NCBI GenBank assembly: GCA_927441425.1
Contig: CAKMKG010000011.1
Location: 53,472 to 117,471 of the forward strand
Direction: 5' to 3'
Source: an uncultured Bacillota bacterium
GTDB lineage: Bacteria > Bacillota > Clostridia > Peptostreptococcales > Anaerovoracaceae
DNA: 64,000 bases
The notes beneath the pieces were generated by a model. It was given only the letters and a program-made list of their open reading frames with translations, was not told the DNA's origin and searched no databases. Position 1 is the stretch's first letter. Every line of letters starts with the position of its first letter. The position numbers were made by a program, and so were the translations under genes. Shown here piece after piece: positions 20,248 through 28,552 of this stretch.

Positions 20248-20943
20248 TTATTTTTTGGAATATGCGTTCGGGCAAGTGGCTTTTCGTTCGCATAAATCAC
20301 AGGGACGTATTCGATTTTCGAGCTGTTCGGTCTGTATGCCGAAAATTCCAGAGACCGATTTTTTGGGATGCATCATATATTTATTGTTTAAAACGACTCC
20401 GATTTCTTCTGGCTTAAGAGCTTGGAAGATCTGTGTCTGCATCTCAATGGGGATGTCATTTTGCCCGGGGCTGAAGGAATGAGTACAATAGACTCCCTTC
20501 TCTTCCAACTCCATTGCGATGGATTGCTCTGTCCAGCGATTAGCACATTCGATGAAGGCGGTGCCCCAATTGTCTAAAAAGAGCTTGCGAAACATGTTAT
20601 CTTCAGCGGCATCCAGCTCATCATATCCATGTAGGGTGACAACTAGGATAACGAGGGAAAAGGCGTTCCGAAACAGTTCTGTCATGAGCTTTGATTCTAA
20701 AATAATACCATTCTTTAGCCGGATGGATTCTTCATCAATGCTGTCGATTTCAAAGGCTTCATAAACACCTTTCATAGTGAAATTTTGAAATGAGGCCTCT
20801 CTCGTCTGATCAAATGCAGTCTGGAATTTTCCGGGCAAGTTTTCAAGATCCAAGCTTAGCATACGTCCAAACATTCGATCAATATCGCTCAGCTGCTCAA
20901 GTGGAATTTCAACGATCTGTCTTGTTACAATGTGCATATGCAC
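20248..20943 (-). CDS. Stand-alone protein resembling the MetH reactivation (vitamin B12-dependent methionine synthase activation) domain
   Basis: FSPGQNDIPIEMQTQIFQALKPEEIGVVLNNKYMMHPKKSVSGIFGI resembles the MetH activation-domain core; C-terminal CDLCERKATCPN. Confidence 0.6.
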   Translation of the reverse strand: MHMHIVTRQIVEIPLEQLSDIDRMFGRMLSLDLENLPGKFQTAFDQTREASFQNFTMKGVYEAFEIDSIDEESIRLKNGIILESKLMTELFRNAFSLVILVVTLHGYDELDAAEDNMFRKLFLDNWGTAFIECANRWTEQSIAMELEEKGVYCTHSFSPGQNDIPIEMQTQIFQALKPEEIGVVLNNKYMMHPKKSVSGIFGIQTEQLENRIRPCDLCERKATCPNAYSKK

Positions 20944-20981
20944 CTCCTAAACATGAATAATACTAAAAAACATTGAAGTTG

Positions 20982-21335
20982 CTATTTCATATTCTCTGAT
21001 ATCCTAAATGCAACAATTTCTCTGATCAGATCAAAGGGCATAGGTTTGTTATAAGGGAATTGGATGGCTCCCTTTGAATATTTGAATTCCGGCAGTCTTT
21101 CCTTGAATGCTTCAATCCCACTGGGGCCGGGATAGAATCCGATATGATTTTTATTCGCGGCAAAATGTACCAGATTTCCGTTCAAGATGAAAGTCGGCAT
21201 TTGCCAGCTGATCTTTTCACCGGCATCCGGTGCGATTTCCCTGATAACCTTTCTCAGGGACTGGAGCTTTTCCTGAATCTCAGGAGAAAACTGAGCGATA
21301 TATTCGTCGATTGTATTCACATTTTTATTTCCCAT
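20982..21335 (-). CDS. DUF1801/YdhG-like small protein
   Basis: YIAQFSPEIQEKLQSLRKVIREIAPDAGEKISWQMPTF...GNLVHFAANKNHIGFYPGPSGI. Confidence 0.7.
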   Translation of the reverse strand: MGNKNVNTIDEYIAQFSPEIQEKLQSLRKVIREIAPDAGEKISWQMPTFILNGNLVHFAANKNHIGFYPGPSGIEAFKERLPEFKYSKGAIQFPYNKPMPFDLIREIVAFRISENMK

Positions 21336-21356
21336 CGTATCTCTCCTTCGTTTCAT

Positions 21357-22424
21357 TCAATCTGTAAAGATGGAAGGGAATTCCTCGCCTCTAAGAATGC
21401 GCAGTGTGCCGAGTACAAGAGCTTCCATTTCCACTTCTCCCGGCATGATCTCAACCGGTGCAATGGATTTGACCCGCTCGGCAATCATTCCGGTCATCAT
21501 TTCAGAATAAGCAATTCCTCCGGTTAGAATAATAAAATCGATCTCTCCATTTAAAACGGGAGACAACTCTCCGATTCCCTTGGCTATCTGGTATGCTTCG
21601 GCTTCGTAGATTAGCTTTGCTTTTTCATCTCCCTCAGCGATCATTTTTTCTACTTGACGGCAGTCGTGGGTCCCTAGATGAGCCTTGATGCCACCCATTC
21701 CGCGTATTTTACGGACCATCTCTCTCTTTGTATATTGGCCAGAAAAACACAAATCAACAATATATAACAAGGGCAGGCTGCCGGTTCTTTCGGGGGAGAA
21801 TGGACCCGAGTCATCACCGATGGCATCAACAATTTTGCCTTTTTCGTGAACACCGATGGAAATGCCGCCGCCAAGATGTGCAACAATAAGATTCAGATCC
21901 TCATATCGCTTGCCATGTTTTTCCGCTACCTTTCGCCCCATGGCTTTTGAATTTAGAACGTGACACTGGCTGTGTCGAAGGAATTCGGGTATGCCTGTAA
22001 TCATGGCGATCTCTCGGAACTCATGAGAGGAAACCGAATCATAGATATAGGCGGGGATATTAAGGGGTGATGCTATTTCATCTGCCAGTAATGCACCTAG
22101 ATTTGAGGCGTGGGGCGACAACGTTCCACTGAGAATCGCATTCTTCAGCTTTGCATTGACCAAATAGCCTCCGGCATTTACCGGCGGCAGAAGACCGCCC
22201 CGTCCAACGACGGCATCGAGGGTTAACAACGAGACCTGATGCTTGCTCAGTATGGTGCGGATAATCTCCAAACGAAATTCCAGCTGATCAAGGATATCTG
22301 TAAATGCTGCAAAATCTTCATCTGAATGTTCTGCTTGTTCAAAAAAGATTAGGGTTTCCCCTTTGTATAAAGCGATTTTTGTTGAGGTAGAGCCCGGATT
22401 GATCGCAAGGATGTGCTCGCTCAT
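21357..22424 (-). CDS. buk: Butyrate kinase (start reassigned to 22424, MSEHILAINPGSTSTK)
   Basis: Acetokinase-family N-terminus ILAINPGSTSTKIALY; SD upstream of 22424; the longer ORF extension is low-complexity Leu/Phe. Confidence 0.88.
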   Translation of the reverse strand: MSEHILAINPGSTSTKIALYKGETLIFFEQAEHSDEDFAAFTDILDQLEFRLEIIRTILSKHQVSLLTLDAVVGRGGLLPPVNAGGYLVNAKLKNAILSGTLSPHASNLGALLADEIASPLNIPAYIYDSVSSHEFREIAMITGIPEFLRHSQCHVLNSKAMGRKVAEKHGKRYEDLNLIVAHLGGGISIGVHEKGKIVDAIGDDSGPFSPERTGSLPLLYIVDLCFSGQYTKREMVRKIRGMGGIKAHLGTHDCRQVEKMIAEGDEKAKLIYEAEAYQIAKGIGELSPVLNGEIDFIILTGGIAYSEMMTGMIAERVKSIAPVEIMPGEVEMEALVLGTLRILRGEEFPSIFTD

Positions 22425-22607
22425 AAAATTTCTCCTTTGCCTGCTGTATATGCGTCTTTCTATGCAAAAGGTATTATTGCATAAATAATATTGTAATTCA
22501 ATATCAGGATAACTATATTCTACCACGAAAAAAAAGAATATAACGGAAATAATTGATAAATTATTTTCAACCCCGCTGGAAACAATAATTGAAAAGGAGG
22601 CTACAAA

Positions 22608-23093
22608 ATGGCAAAACAACAACAACAGCAGCAGCAGCAACAGGCGAAAAAGCCGAAAAAAGAAGTGACGAAGCAGTATGAGCAATATGTAAAGCAGTTT
22701 ACGCCGCGGCCCAAATACTTTACAAACTGCGCAAAGGCTTTTGTCGTTGGCGGGCTTATCTGTATGGCTGCACTTTATATACAAAACTTACTGATGAAGG
22801 ATGGTATGAGCGAAAAGAATGCGGGGGCCTTTGTGACTGTGATTTTAATATGTTCTGCTCAATTGCTCACCGGCTTCGGCGTATTTGACAGTATCGGGAA
22901 GTTTGCCGGTGCGGGAATCTTTGTCCCAATCACCGGCTTTGCCAATTCCATGGTAGCGCCGGCCATTGAGTATAAAAAAGAAGGGCCGGTAATGGGGGTC
23001 GGAGCAAAGCTCTTTAGCCTTGCCGGTCCGGTATTGGTTTGCGGTATTTCTGCAGGAACCATTATCGGAGTAATTTATTACTTAATGAAATAG
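22608..23093 (+). CDS. spoVAC: Stage V sporulation protein AC, with N-terminal poly-Gln tract
   Basis: Small TM protein preceding SpoVAD; PRPKYFTNCAKAFVVGGLICMA. Confidence 0.88.
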   Translation: MAKQQQQQQQQQAKKPKKEVTKQYEQYVKQFTPRPKYFTNCAKAFVVGGLICMAALYIQNLLMKDGMSEKNAGAFVTVILICSAQLLTGFGVFDSIGKFAGAGIFVPITGFANSMVAPAIEYKKEGPVMGVGAKLFSLAGPVLVCGISAGTIIGVIYYLMK

Positions 23094-23099
23094 GAGGCA

Positions 23100-24173
23100 A
23101 TGATGAAAAACAAGCTAGGTAAACAAACACTGCAATTTCCGCTTCTGCCGAGAATCGTAGGTTCCTATTCCATTGTCGGTGAAAAAGAAGGGAAGGGACC
23201 GATGGCGAAATGGTTTGATATGGTATTGGAAGAGGATACCTATGGAGAAAAGACCTGGGAAAAAGCCGAGAGTAAAATGCTGAAGCAGGCAATGTTGCAG
23301 GCGCTGCAAAAGTCCGGTCGTGAGAAGGAGAATATTGATACGGTATTGAGCGGAGATCTGATCAACCAAATCATGTCGTCCTCATTTATGGCAAGAGATT
23401 TATCGATCCCGTTTCTGGGGCTTTACGGAGCTTGTTCAACCATGACAGAATCAATGATTTTAGGCGCCCTCATGATCGATGGAGAGTATGCCTCCAATAT
23501 CCTTGTGGGCGCTTCCAGTCATTACTGTACGGCGGAAAGGCAGTTCCGCATGCCTTTGGAGCACGGAAACCAACGGCCGCCTTCGGCTCAATGGACAGCC
23601 ACAGCAGCAGGCGCAATGGTTCTATCTGCAACCGACAAGGGAGATGCTGCAGTAAAACAGGGAAAGAAGCAACAGCATGGACAGGAGATGAAAGAGGTGT
23701 ATCTCTCTCATGCGACAGTCGGTAAAATCATTGATACGGGAATTAAGGATGTAAATCAAATGGGCGCTGCGATGGTTCCGGCAGCGGTGGATACCATCCT
23801 GCGACATTTATCAGATACAGGTAGGGGGCCTGATTTTTATGATCTGATCTTAACAGGAGATCTGGGTTTGATTGGCAAGGATATTGCGCTGGATCTGCTG
23901 AGCGGAAGAGGTGTTGATTTGACCGCTATTTATAATGACTGCGGTGCTATGCTGTATGATAAGAAACAGGATACTCATAGCGGCGGCAGTGGCTGCGGTT
24001 GTTCGGCATCAATCTTTTGCGGTTATGTGTATGATGAAATGAGGTTGGGTAAAATAAATAACGCGCTGCTGATTTCAACCGGTGCTTTACTTTCAACCAT
24101 AAGCTCACAACAGGGAGAATCGATTCCAGGTATCGCACATGCGGTAGCAGTAACGACGAAAGGAGTAATATAG
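23100..24173 (+). CDS. spoVAD: Stage V sporulation protein AD
   Basis: Thiolase-like fold protein (LGLYGACSTMTESM, SGGSGCGCSASIFCGY) between SpoVAC and SpoVAE. Confidence 0.9.
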   Translation: MMKNKLGKQTLQFPLLPRIVGSYSIVGEKEGKGPMAKWFDMVLEEDTYGEKTWEKAESKMLKQAMLQALQKSGREKENIDTVLSGDLINQIMSSSFMARDLSIPFLGLYGACSTMTESMILGALMIDGEYASNILVGASSHYCTAERQFRMPLEHGNQRPPSAQWTATAAGAMVLSATDKGDAAVKQGKKQQHGQEMKEVYLSHATVGKIIDTGIKDVNQMGAAMVPAAVDTILRHLSDTGRGPDFYDLILTGDLGLIGKDIALDLLSGRGVDLTAIYNDCGAMLYDKKQDTHSGGSGCGCSASIFCGYVYDEMRLGKINNALLISTGALLSTISSQQGESIPGIAHAVAVTTKGVI

Positions 24174-24527
24174 ATGGATTACCTCTATGCGTTTTTAATC
24201 GGCGGCGGGATTTGCGTCATCGGACAGGTATTGATGGATACAACAAAGCTTACGACACCAAGGATTTTGGTCATATTCGTCGTTGCAGGAGCGGTACTTA
24301 CCGGCTTGGGTCTTTATGAGCCTCTTGTTCAATTGGCAAAAAACGGAGCGACAGTGCCGCTCCCGGGTTTTGGATATAGCTTGGCCAAGGGTGCTATGGA
24401 TGGAGCAAAAGAAGGCTTTCTGGCGGCTCTTTCCGGAGGATTAAAAAATACTGCTGCAGGTTTAACCGCAGCAGTCGTATTCGGATATATCGTATCCTTG
24501 ATTTTTTCACCGAAATCAAAACGGTAA
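24174..24527 (+). CDS. spoVAE: Stage V sporulation protein AE (AEB)
   Basis: 117 aa TM protein adjacent to spoVAD; PLPGFGYSLAKGAMDGAKEGFLAALSGG. Confidence 0.88.
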   Translation: MDYLYAFLIGGGICVIGQVLMDTTKLTTPRILVIFVVAGAVLTGLGLYEPLVQLAKNGATVPLPGFGYSLAKGAMDGAKEGFLAALSGGLKNTAAGLTAAVVFGYIVSLIFSPKSKR

Positions 24528-24537
24528 TATCAGATTG

Positions 24538-27500
24538 CTAATTTAGGAAGTTCAGCCAGTCAGGCGGCTCGTTCCCATCATCCTGACCACCGTTGCCGTT
24601 GCCGTTGCCATTATTTCCGTTGCCGTTTCCGGGTTCAATCGGAAGGATTCCTCCGCCGTCCGGATTTCCGCCACCACCGTCCCAGCTATAATCAGGGCTT
24701 AACGTAACGTTTGGATCGATGGGATATAGTGTGACATCCGGATTATGCAAGTTACAATAATAAGACGGCAGTTCATATGCATAATCGCCAACCGTAGGAT
24801 TTGCAACATACGGTCTTTTTACAAATACTCTGCTGACAGCATTCGGGCAGTATGGAGTGGCGAGATAGTTACTGTCACTGCAAATTTGAGCTGATACGTG
24901 GACATTATCCGTTGTCACTGGTTCCGTACCTTTGATAAAATATTCATTTCTTACGGTACCTCTCAAATCAAGAGCGCTCAGCTCCGATGGAAGTCGTCCG
25001 GACATTGTATCGATTGCCACACTGATCACATTACTCGGTGCGGACGGGAAGCTGCCAGGGGCAACTCCTTCATGCACCCGTTTCATGATTTTGCTCCAGA
25101 GCTTGGCAGCGGAAACGCTTCCTTGACTCAGTTCGACGTTCACATCATTCCCGATCCATACCGATGCTGCATATTGAGGAGTAAATCCTACAAACCAGGC
25201 ATCGTAGTTGTCAGAGGTCGTTCCGGTTTTTCCTGCCACAGGCTGGCTGCCGATGGCTGCCGAACCTGCTATTCCGTTGGAGACTGTCGTTCGTAGCATA
25301 TCCTGTACGATGAAAGCCACCCCTGGGTCCATAATCTTGGTTTCATTCGCTGTATTTTCCAGAATCACTTCCCCATTTTTATTTGTAACTTTTGTATATG
25401 CAATTGGTTCTATATAATTTCCCTTGTTGGCAAAAGAGCCATAGCCTGCAACCATTTCAAGAGGGGAAACCCCTTCGCTCATTCCTCCTAATGCCAGTGC
25501 GGCTGCATTCATATCATTGATGTCGCCTGACTCCACTACCGTTGTTATTCCACATTTTTTTAAGAAATTTACGGAAGTTTGTACACCGATATCAGAAAAC
25601 ACTTTCACAGCATTTACATTGATGGATTGTTCGATGGACTGACGCAGAGTATTCAAGCCGCGATAGCCGCTGTACCAGTTCTTCGGCCACAACTTGCCTT
25701 GAATGGTCAAAGGCGCATCGTCAATGACACTACCAGCTGTCCAGAGAGACCCATAGCTATTTCCCTCTGATGGGGTATTCGTCATGCCGGCGTTTGCTTT
25801 TTCCAATCCGCTTTGAAGGGCAGGACCGTACACGCCCATGGGTTTGATTGCAGAACCGGGCTGCCGCGGACTTGTGGAACGATTAAAAAGAAGGCGCCCC
25901 TCGGTATTTCTGCCACCAACCATCGCTTTGATCCCACCGTACGAATAGTCGAAAATCACGATTGCTGATTGAGGCTGTATCACTTTCTGTTTCAGTGTAT
26001 AGGTGTTGTTTTTCAGAGCAATGCCTTCTGAGACGAATTCGAAGAAACCCTGCTGATCCGTAAAGAACTGCCCGTTGATGATCAGGTTACCTTCATCATC
26101 TCTGCTTTTATACTGCTGAGGAATATTGATCACACCGCCCTTGATGACATAGAAAACGCCATCTGTGACAACGTACATATCTTTAAACTCGATGCTATAG
26201 TCAGTCTTGCCTTGGACTTCGGTCTTATAGAAATTCAGGCGCTTTCCTTTTGTCAATATGATTCCGCCGTCGTCAGCTGCCTGATACTCTTCAGGAGTAA
26301 GCAGGAAGGTACCTTCCGTATTGAAATAGTAATCATAATTATATAGCAGGATTTTCCCGTTGGCTCCGACAATGTTTCCTGAGACATCTTTCTTCAAACC
26401 GGTAACTTTTGGAAAGTTGTTGTTATTTGTAAACTCTTCTTCTGCGATCTTCTGCATTCTGGAATTCATTGTGGAGTAAATTTTTAAGCCGTTGTTATAA
26501 ATCATTTGCTTGGCTTCATCTTCTTTTAGATTCAATTCCTCCATCAGGTCCGCAACAACTTGTTTGATTGCGTAATCGGCAAAGTATGCTGAGATTTCAT
26601 CGGTGGTATCCTGACTTGGATTGATGAAAGCTCTCAGATCAGCTGCTTTGGCTTCATCATACTCCGTCTGGGTGATCTTATCCTGTGCAAGCATGAAGGA
26701 TAGCACAAGATTTTTTCTGTCAAGATGAGCATCGTTGTATACCAGCGTGTAGGTTTCACCTTTTCGGATAATATTCGGATCATCGGGTGTGACCTTCTCG
26801 CTCTCATACCTTTTCACCAGAGCGAAGCGATCCGGTGCCTGAGGCAAACTTGCCAAAGCCACGCATTCGGGCAGGGTCAGCTCCTGAACATCCTTTGAAA
26901 AATATGCTTGGGAGGCTGCTTGGACACCGTTGGTTCCATAACCTAAAAAGATGGTATTCATATATGCTTCTAAAATTTGCTTTTTTGATAAATGCCGTTC
27001 CAGCAGTACGGTATAATAAGCTTCCTTGATTTTTCTTGTCAGAGAATAATCCGATTTGGTCTCTGCCAGGTAGACATTTCTTGCCAGCTGCTGGGTGATG
27101 GTGCTGGTCCCGCTAAAGCCATCTCCTTCAAAAACGCCTTCCTTTATCGCGCCGAGAATTCGTACCACATTAAATCCGTTATGATCCCAGAAGGTTTTAT
27201 CTTCGATGGAAACAAAAGCGTCAACAAGATCCTGGGGCAGGTCTGTAAAGGATATATTGGTACGTAGTCCGTCTGAGGTCAGAAGGCTGTCCACAATATT
27301 CTCCTCATCGTCATATAGAACAGAATTCTCAGACAGACGTTCATAAATATTATCAGGCTCTATGGGTTCTGTTGTTACGATGATTGAAACAACAATCCCT
27401 CCCAGCACAACCATGATTCCGAGTAAAACCAGGGAGATAAACTTAAATAGTTGCTTTTTATTAATATTGTACTTTTTTGTTTTCCTATTTTTTGCCATTG

Positions 27501-27855
27501 GCTCCTCACTGTGGGTTTGCGTGCTGCCATTACTACTGCCGCTCGCTATACTCGGGGAAGGATCAACCTTTCGCGAGGAACCCAGTTTATCGTTAAATGA
27601 AGTAAAAATATTTTGCGGCTTTGATTCGGTAAGCCGCTCCATTCGTGTTTTATTATTATTCGGTTCTGATGATAGCTCCGATGGGGCTTCGGGATTGTCG
27701 AAAGCCTCAAGACTCGTTTCTTTATTCTTCGATTCAGTGCTGTGTTGGTCCATTTGATCAATGCTCTTATCGAAAACGTTGCTGATTCTATCAAATCTAT
27801 CAAAGAATTCATCAATTTCTTTTTGTTTGTCTTCTTTATCAAATTCATCTGTCAT
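24538..27855 (-). CDS. Class A penicillin-binding protein (PBP1A-type)
   Basis: Transglycosylase (EDKTFWDHNGFN, TITQQLARN) and transpeptidase (RQPGSAIKP, AGKTGTTSD) motifs; Gly/Asn-rich C-terminal tail. Confidence 0.9.
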   Translation of the reverse strand: MTDEFDKEDKQKEIDEFFDRFDRISNVFDKSIDQMDQHSTESKNKETSLEAFDNPEAPSELSSEPNNNKTRMERLTESKPQNIFTSFNDKLGSSRKVDPSPSIASGSSNGSTQTHSEEPMAKNRKTKKYNINKKQLFKFISLVLLGIMVVLGGIVVSIIVTTEPIEPDNIYERLSENSVLYDDEENIVDSLLTSDGLRTNISFTDLPQDLVDAFVSIEDKTFWDHNGFNVVRILGAIKEGVFEGDGFSGTSTITQQLARNVYLAETKSDYSLTRKIKEAYYTVLLERHLSKKQILEAYMNTIFLGYGTNGVQAASQAYFSKDVQELTLPECVALASLPQAPDRFALVKRYESEKVTPDDPNIIRKGETYTLVYNDAHLDRKNLVLSFMLAQDKITQTEYDEAKAADLRAFINPSQDTTDEISAYFADYAIKQVVADLMEELNLKEDEAKQMIYNNGLKIYSTMNSRMQKIAEEEFTNNNNFPKVTGLKKDVSGNIVGANGKILLYNYDYYFNTEGTFLLTPEEYQAADDGGIILTKGKRLNFYKTEVQGKTDYSIEFKDMYVVTDGVFYVIKGGVINIPQQYKSRDDEGNLIINGQFFTDQQGFFEFVSEGIALKNNTYTLKQKVIQPQSAIVIFDYSYGGIKAMVGGRNTEGRLLFNRSTSPRQPGSAIKPMGVYGPALQSGLEKANAGMTNTPSEGNSYGSLWTAGSVIDDAPLTIQGKLWPKNWYSGYRGLNTLRQSIEQSINVNAVKVFSDIGVQTSVNFLKKCGITTVVESGDINDMNAAALALGGMSEGVSPLEMVAGYGSFANKGNYIEPIAYTKVTNKNGEVILENTANETKIMDPGVAFIVQDMLRTTVSNGIAGSAAIGSQPVAGKTGTTSDNYDAWFVGFTPQYAASVWIGNDVNVELSQGSVSAAKLWSKIMKRVHEGVAPGSFPSAPSNVISVAIDTMSGRLPSELSALDLRGTVRNEYFIKGTEPVTTDNVHVSAQICSDSNYLATPYCPNAVSRVFVKRPYVANPTVGDYAYELPSYYCNLHNPDVTLYPIDPNVTLSPDYSWDGGGGNPDGGGILPIEPGNGNGNNGNGNGNGGQDDGNEPPDWLNFLN

Positions 27856-28108
27856 AGTATCACCTGCCTCATTAATTTAGTATTTGAATAACGGGAATCC
27901 GGTTATTCAGAAAGAACTAATTTAATCCCAATCTATTATAGCATAATGCCTCGATGGTGTTAATCGAATTATTTGAAAGACATACATTTGTAATATTTAT
28001 CCTTATAATATTTAGTGGCTTTTTACGACTTGTAATAGTAAAATACAATTAAATCAATGTGATTAGTCGGAGATGAGGTAATGATGAAAGGCATGGAGGG
28101 AAAGAGAT

Positions 28109-28525
28109 ATGTACGATAGCATGGATGTGGCAAGAGCGGCAATCAAGCTGGCGATAACCTCAAACAGAAGCTCAGAGGAGCAATTGATTGAGAAGATGAA
28201 GGAGAAGGAAATTTACGGTGCAGCTGTGGATATCGGCGGAGACATTGTAAATTCTATTCATGTCGTAATCGAAAGAGCAATCATCGCTTCCAGAAAGAGT
28301 GGGGTAATAAGAGAATGCCACGTTCAGGATGGGGCCATCGCAGGAGCGTCCCGAGAAGCGATTATGCAGATCGCGGCAAAAGCTACCGGTCTCAACGGGG
28401 GTGGAAAGGTCGCAATCTGCAGACATAAGGAGCATCTTAGTGTCTGTATCTTTATGAGCATTGGACTGTTGCATCTTAACGAAGTCGTCATCGGTTTGGG
28501 ACATCGTTCCCTTCCTGCCGACTGA
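28109..28525 (+). CDS. HutP-family RNA-binding antiterminator-like protein
   Basis: KVAICRHKEHLSVCIFMSIGLLHLNEVVIGLGHRS matches the HutP core; 138 aa. Confidence 0.8.
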   Translation: MYDSMDVARAAIKLAITSNRSSEEQLIEKMKEKEIYGAAVDIGGDIVNSIHVVIERAIIASRKSGVIRECHVQDGAIAGASREAIMQIAAKATGLNGGGKVAICRHKEHLSVCIFMSIGLLHLNEVVIGLGHRSLPAD

Positions 28526-28552
28526 AATAATAATTGACATTAATAACATAAT

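Noticed and set aside
20431-20450. 13-bp match (ctgcatctcaatg) to the core of the promoter-linked dyad element
   Set aside because: Lies inside the 20248-20943 coding region, encodes conserved-looking IPIEMQTQ, and has no flanking arms or promoter; chance match.
22425-22784. N-terminal extension of the butyrate kinase ORF (rich in Leu/Phe/Ser)
   Set aside because: Overlaps the divergent spoVAC start and its poly-Gln tract read antisense; true start with SD is at 22424.
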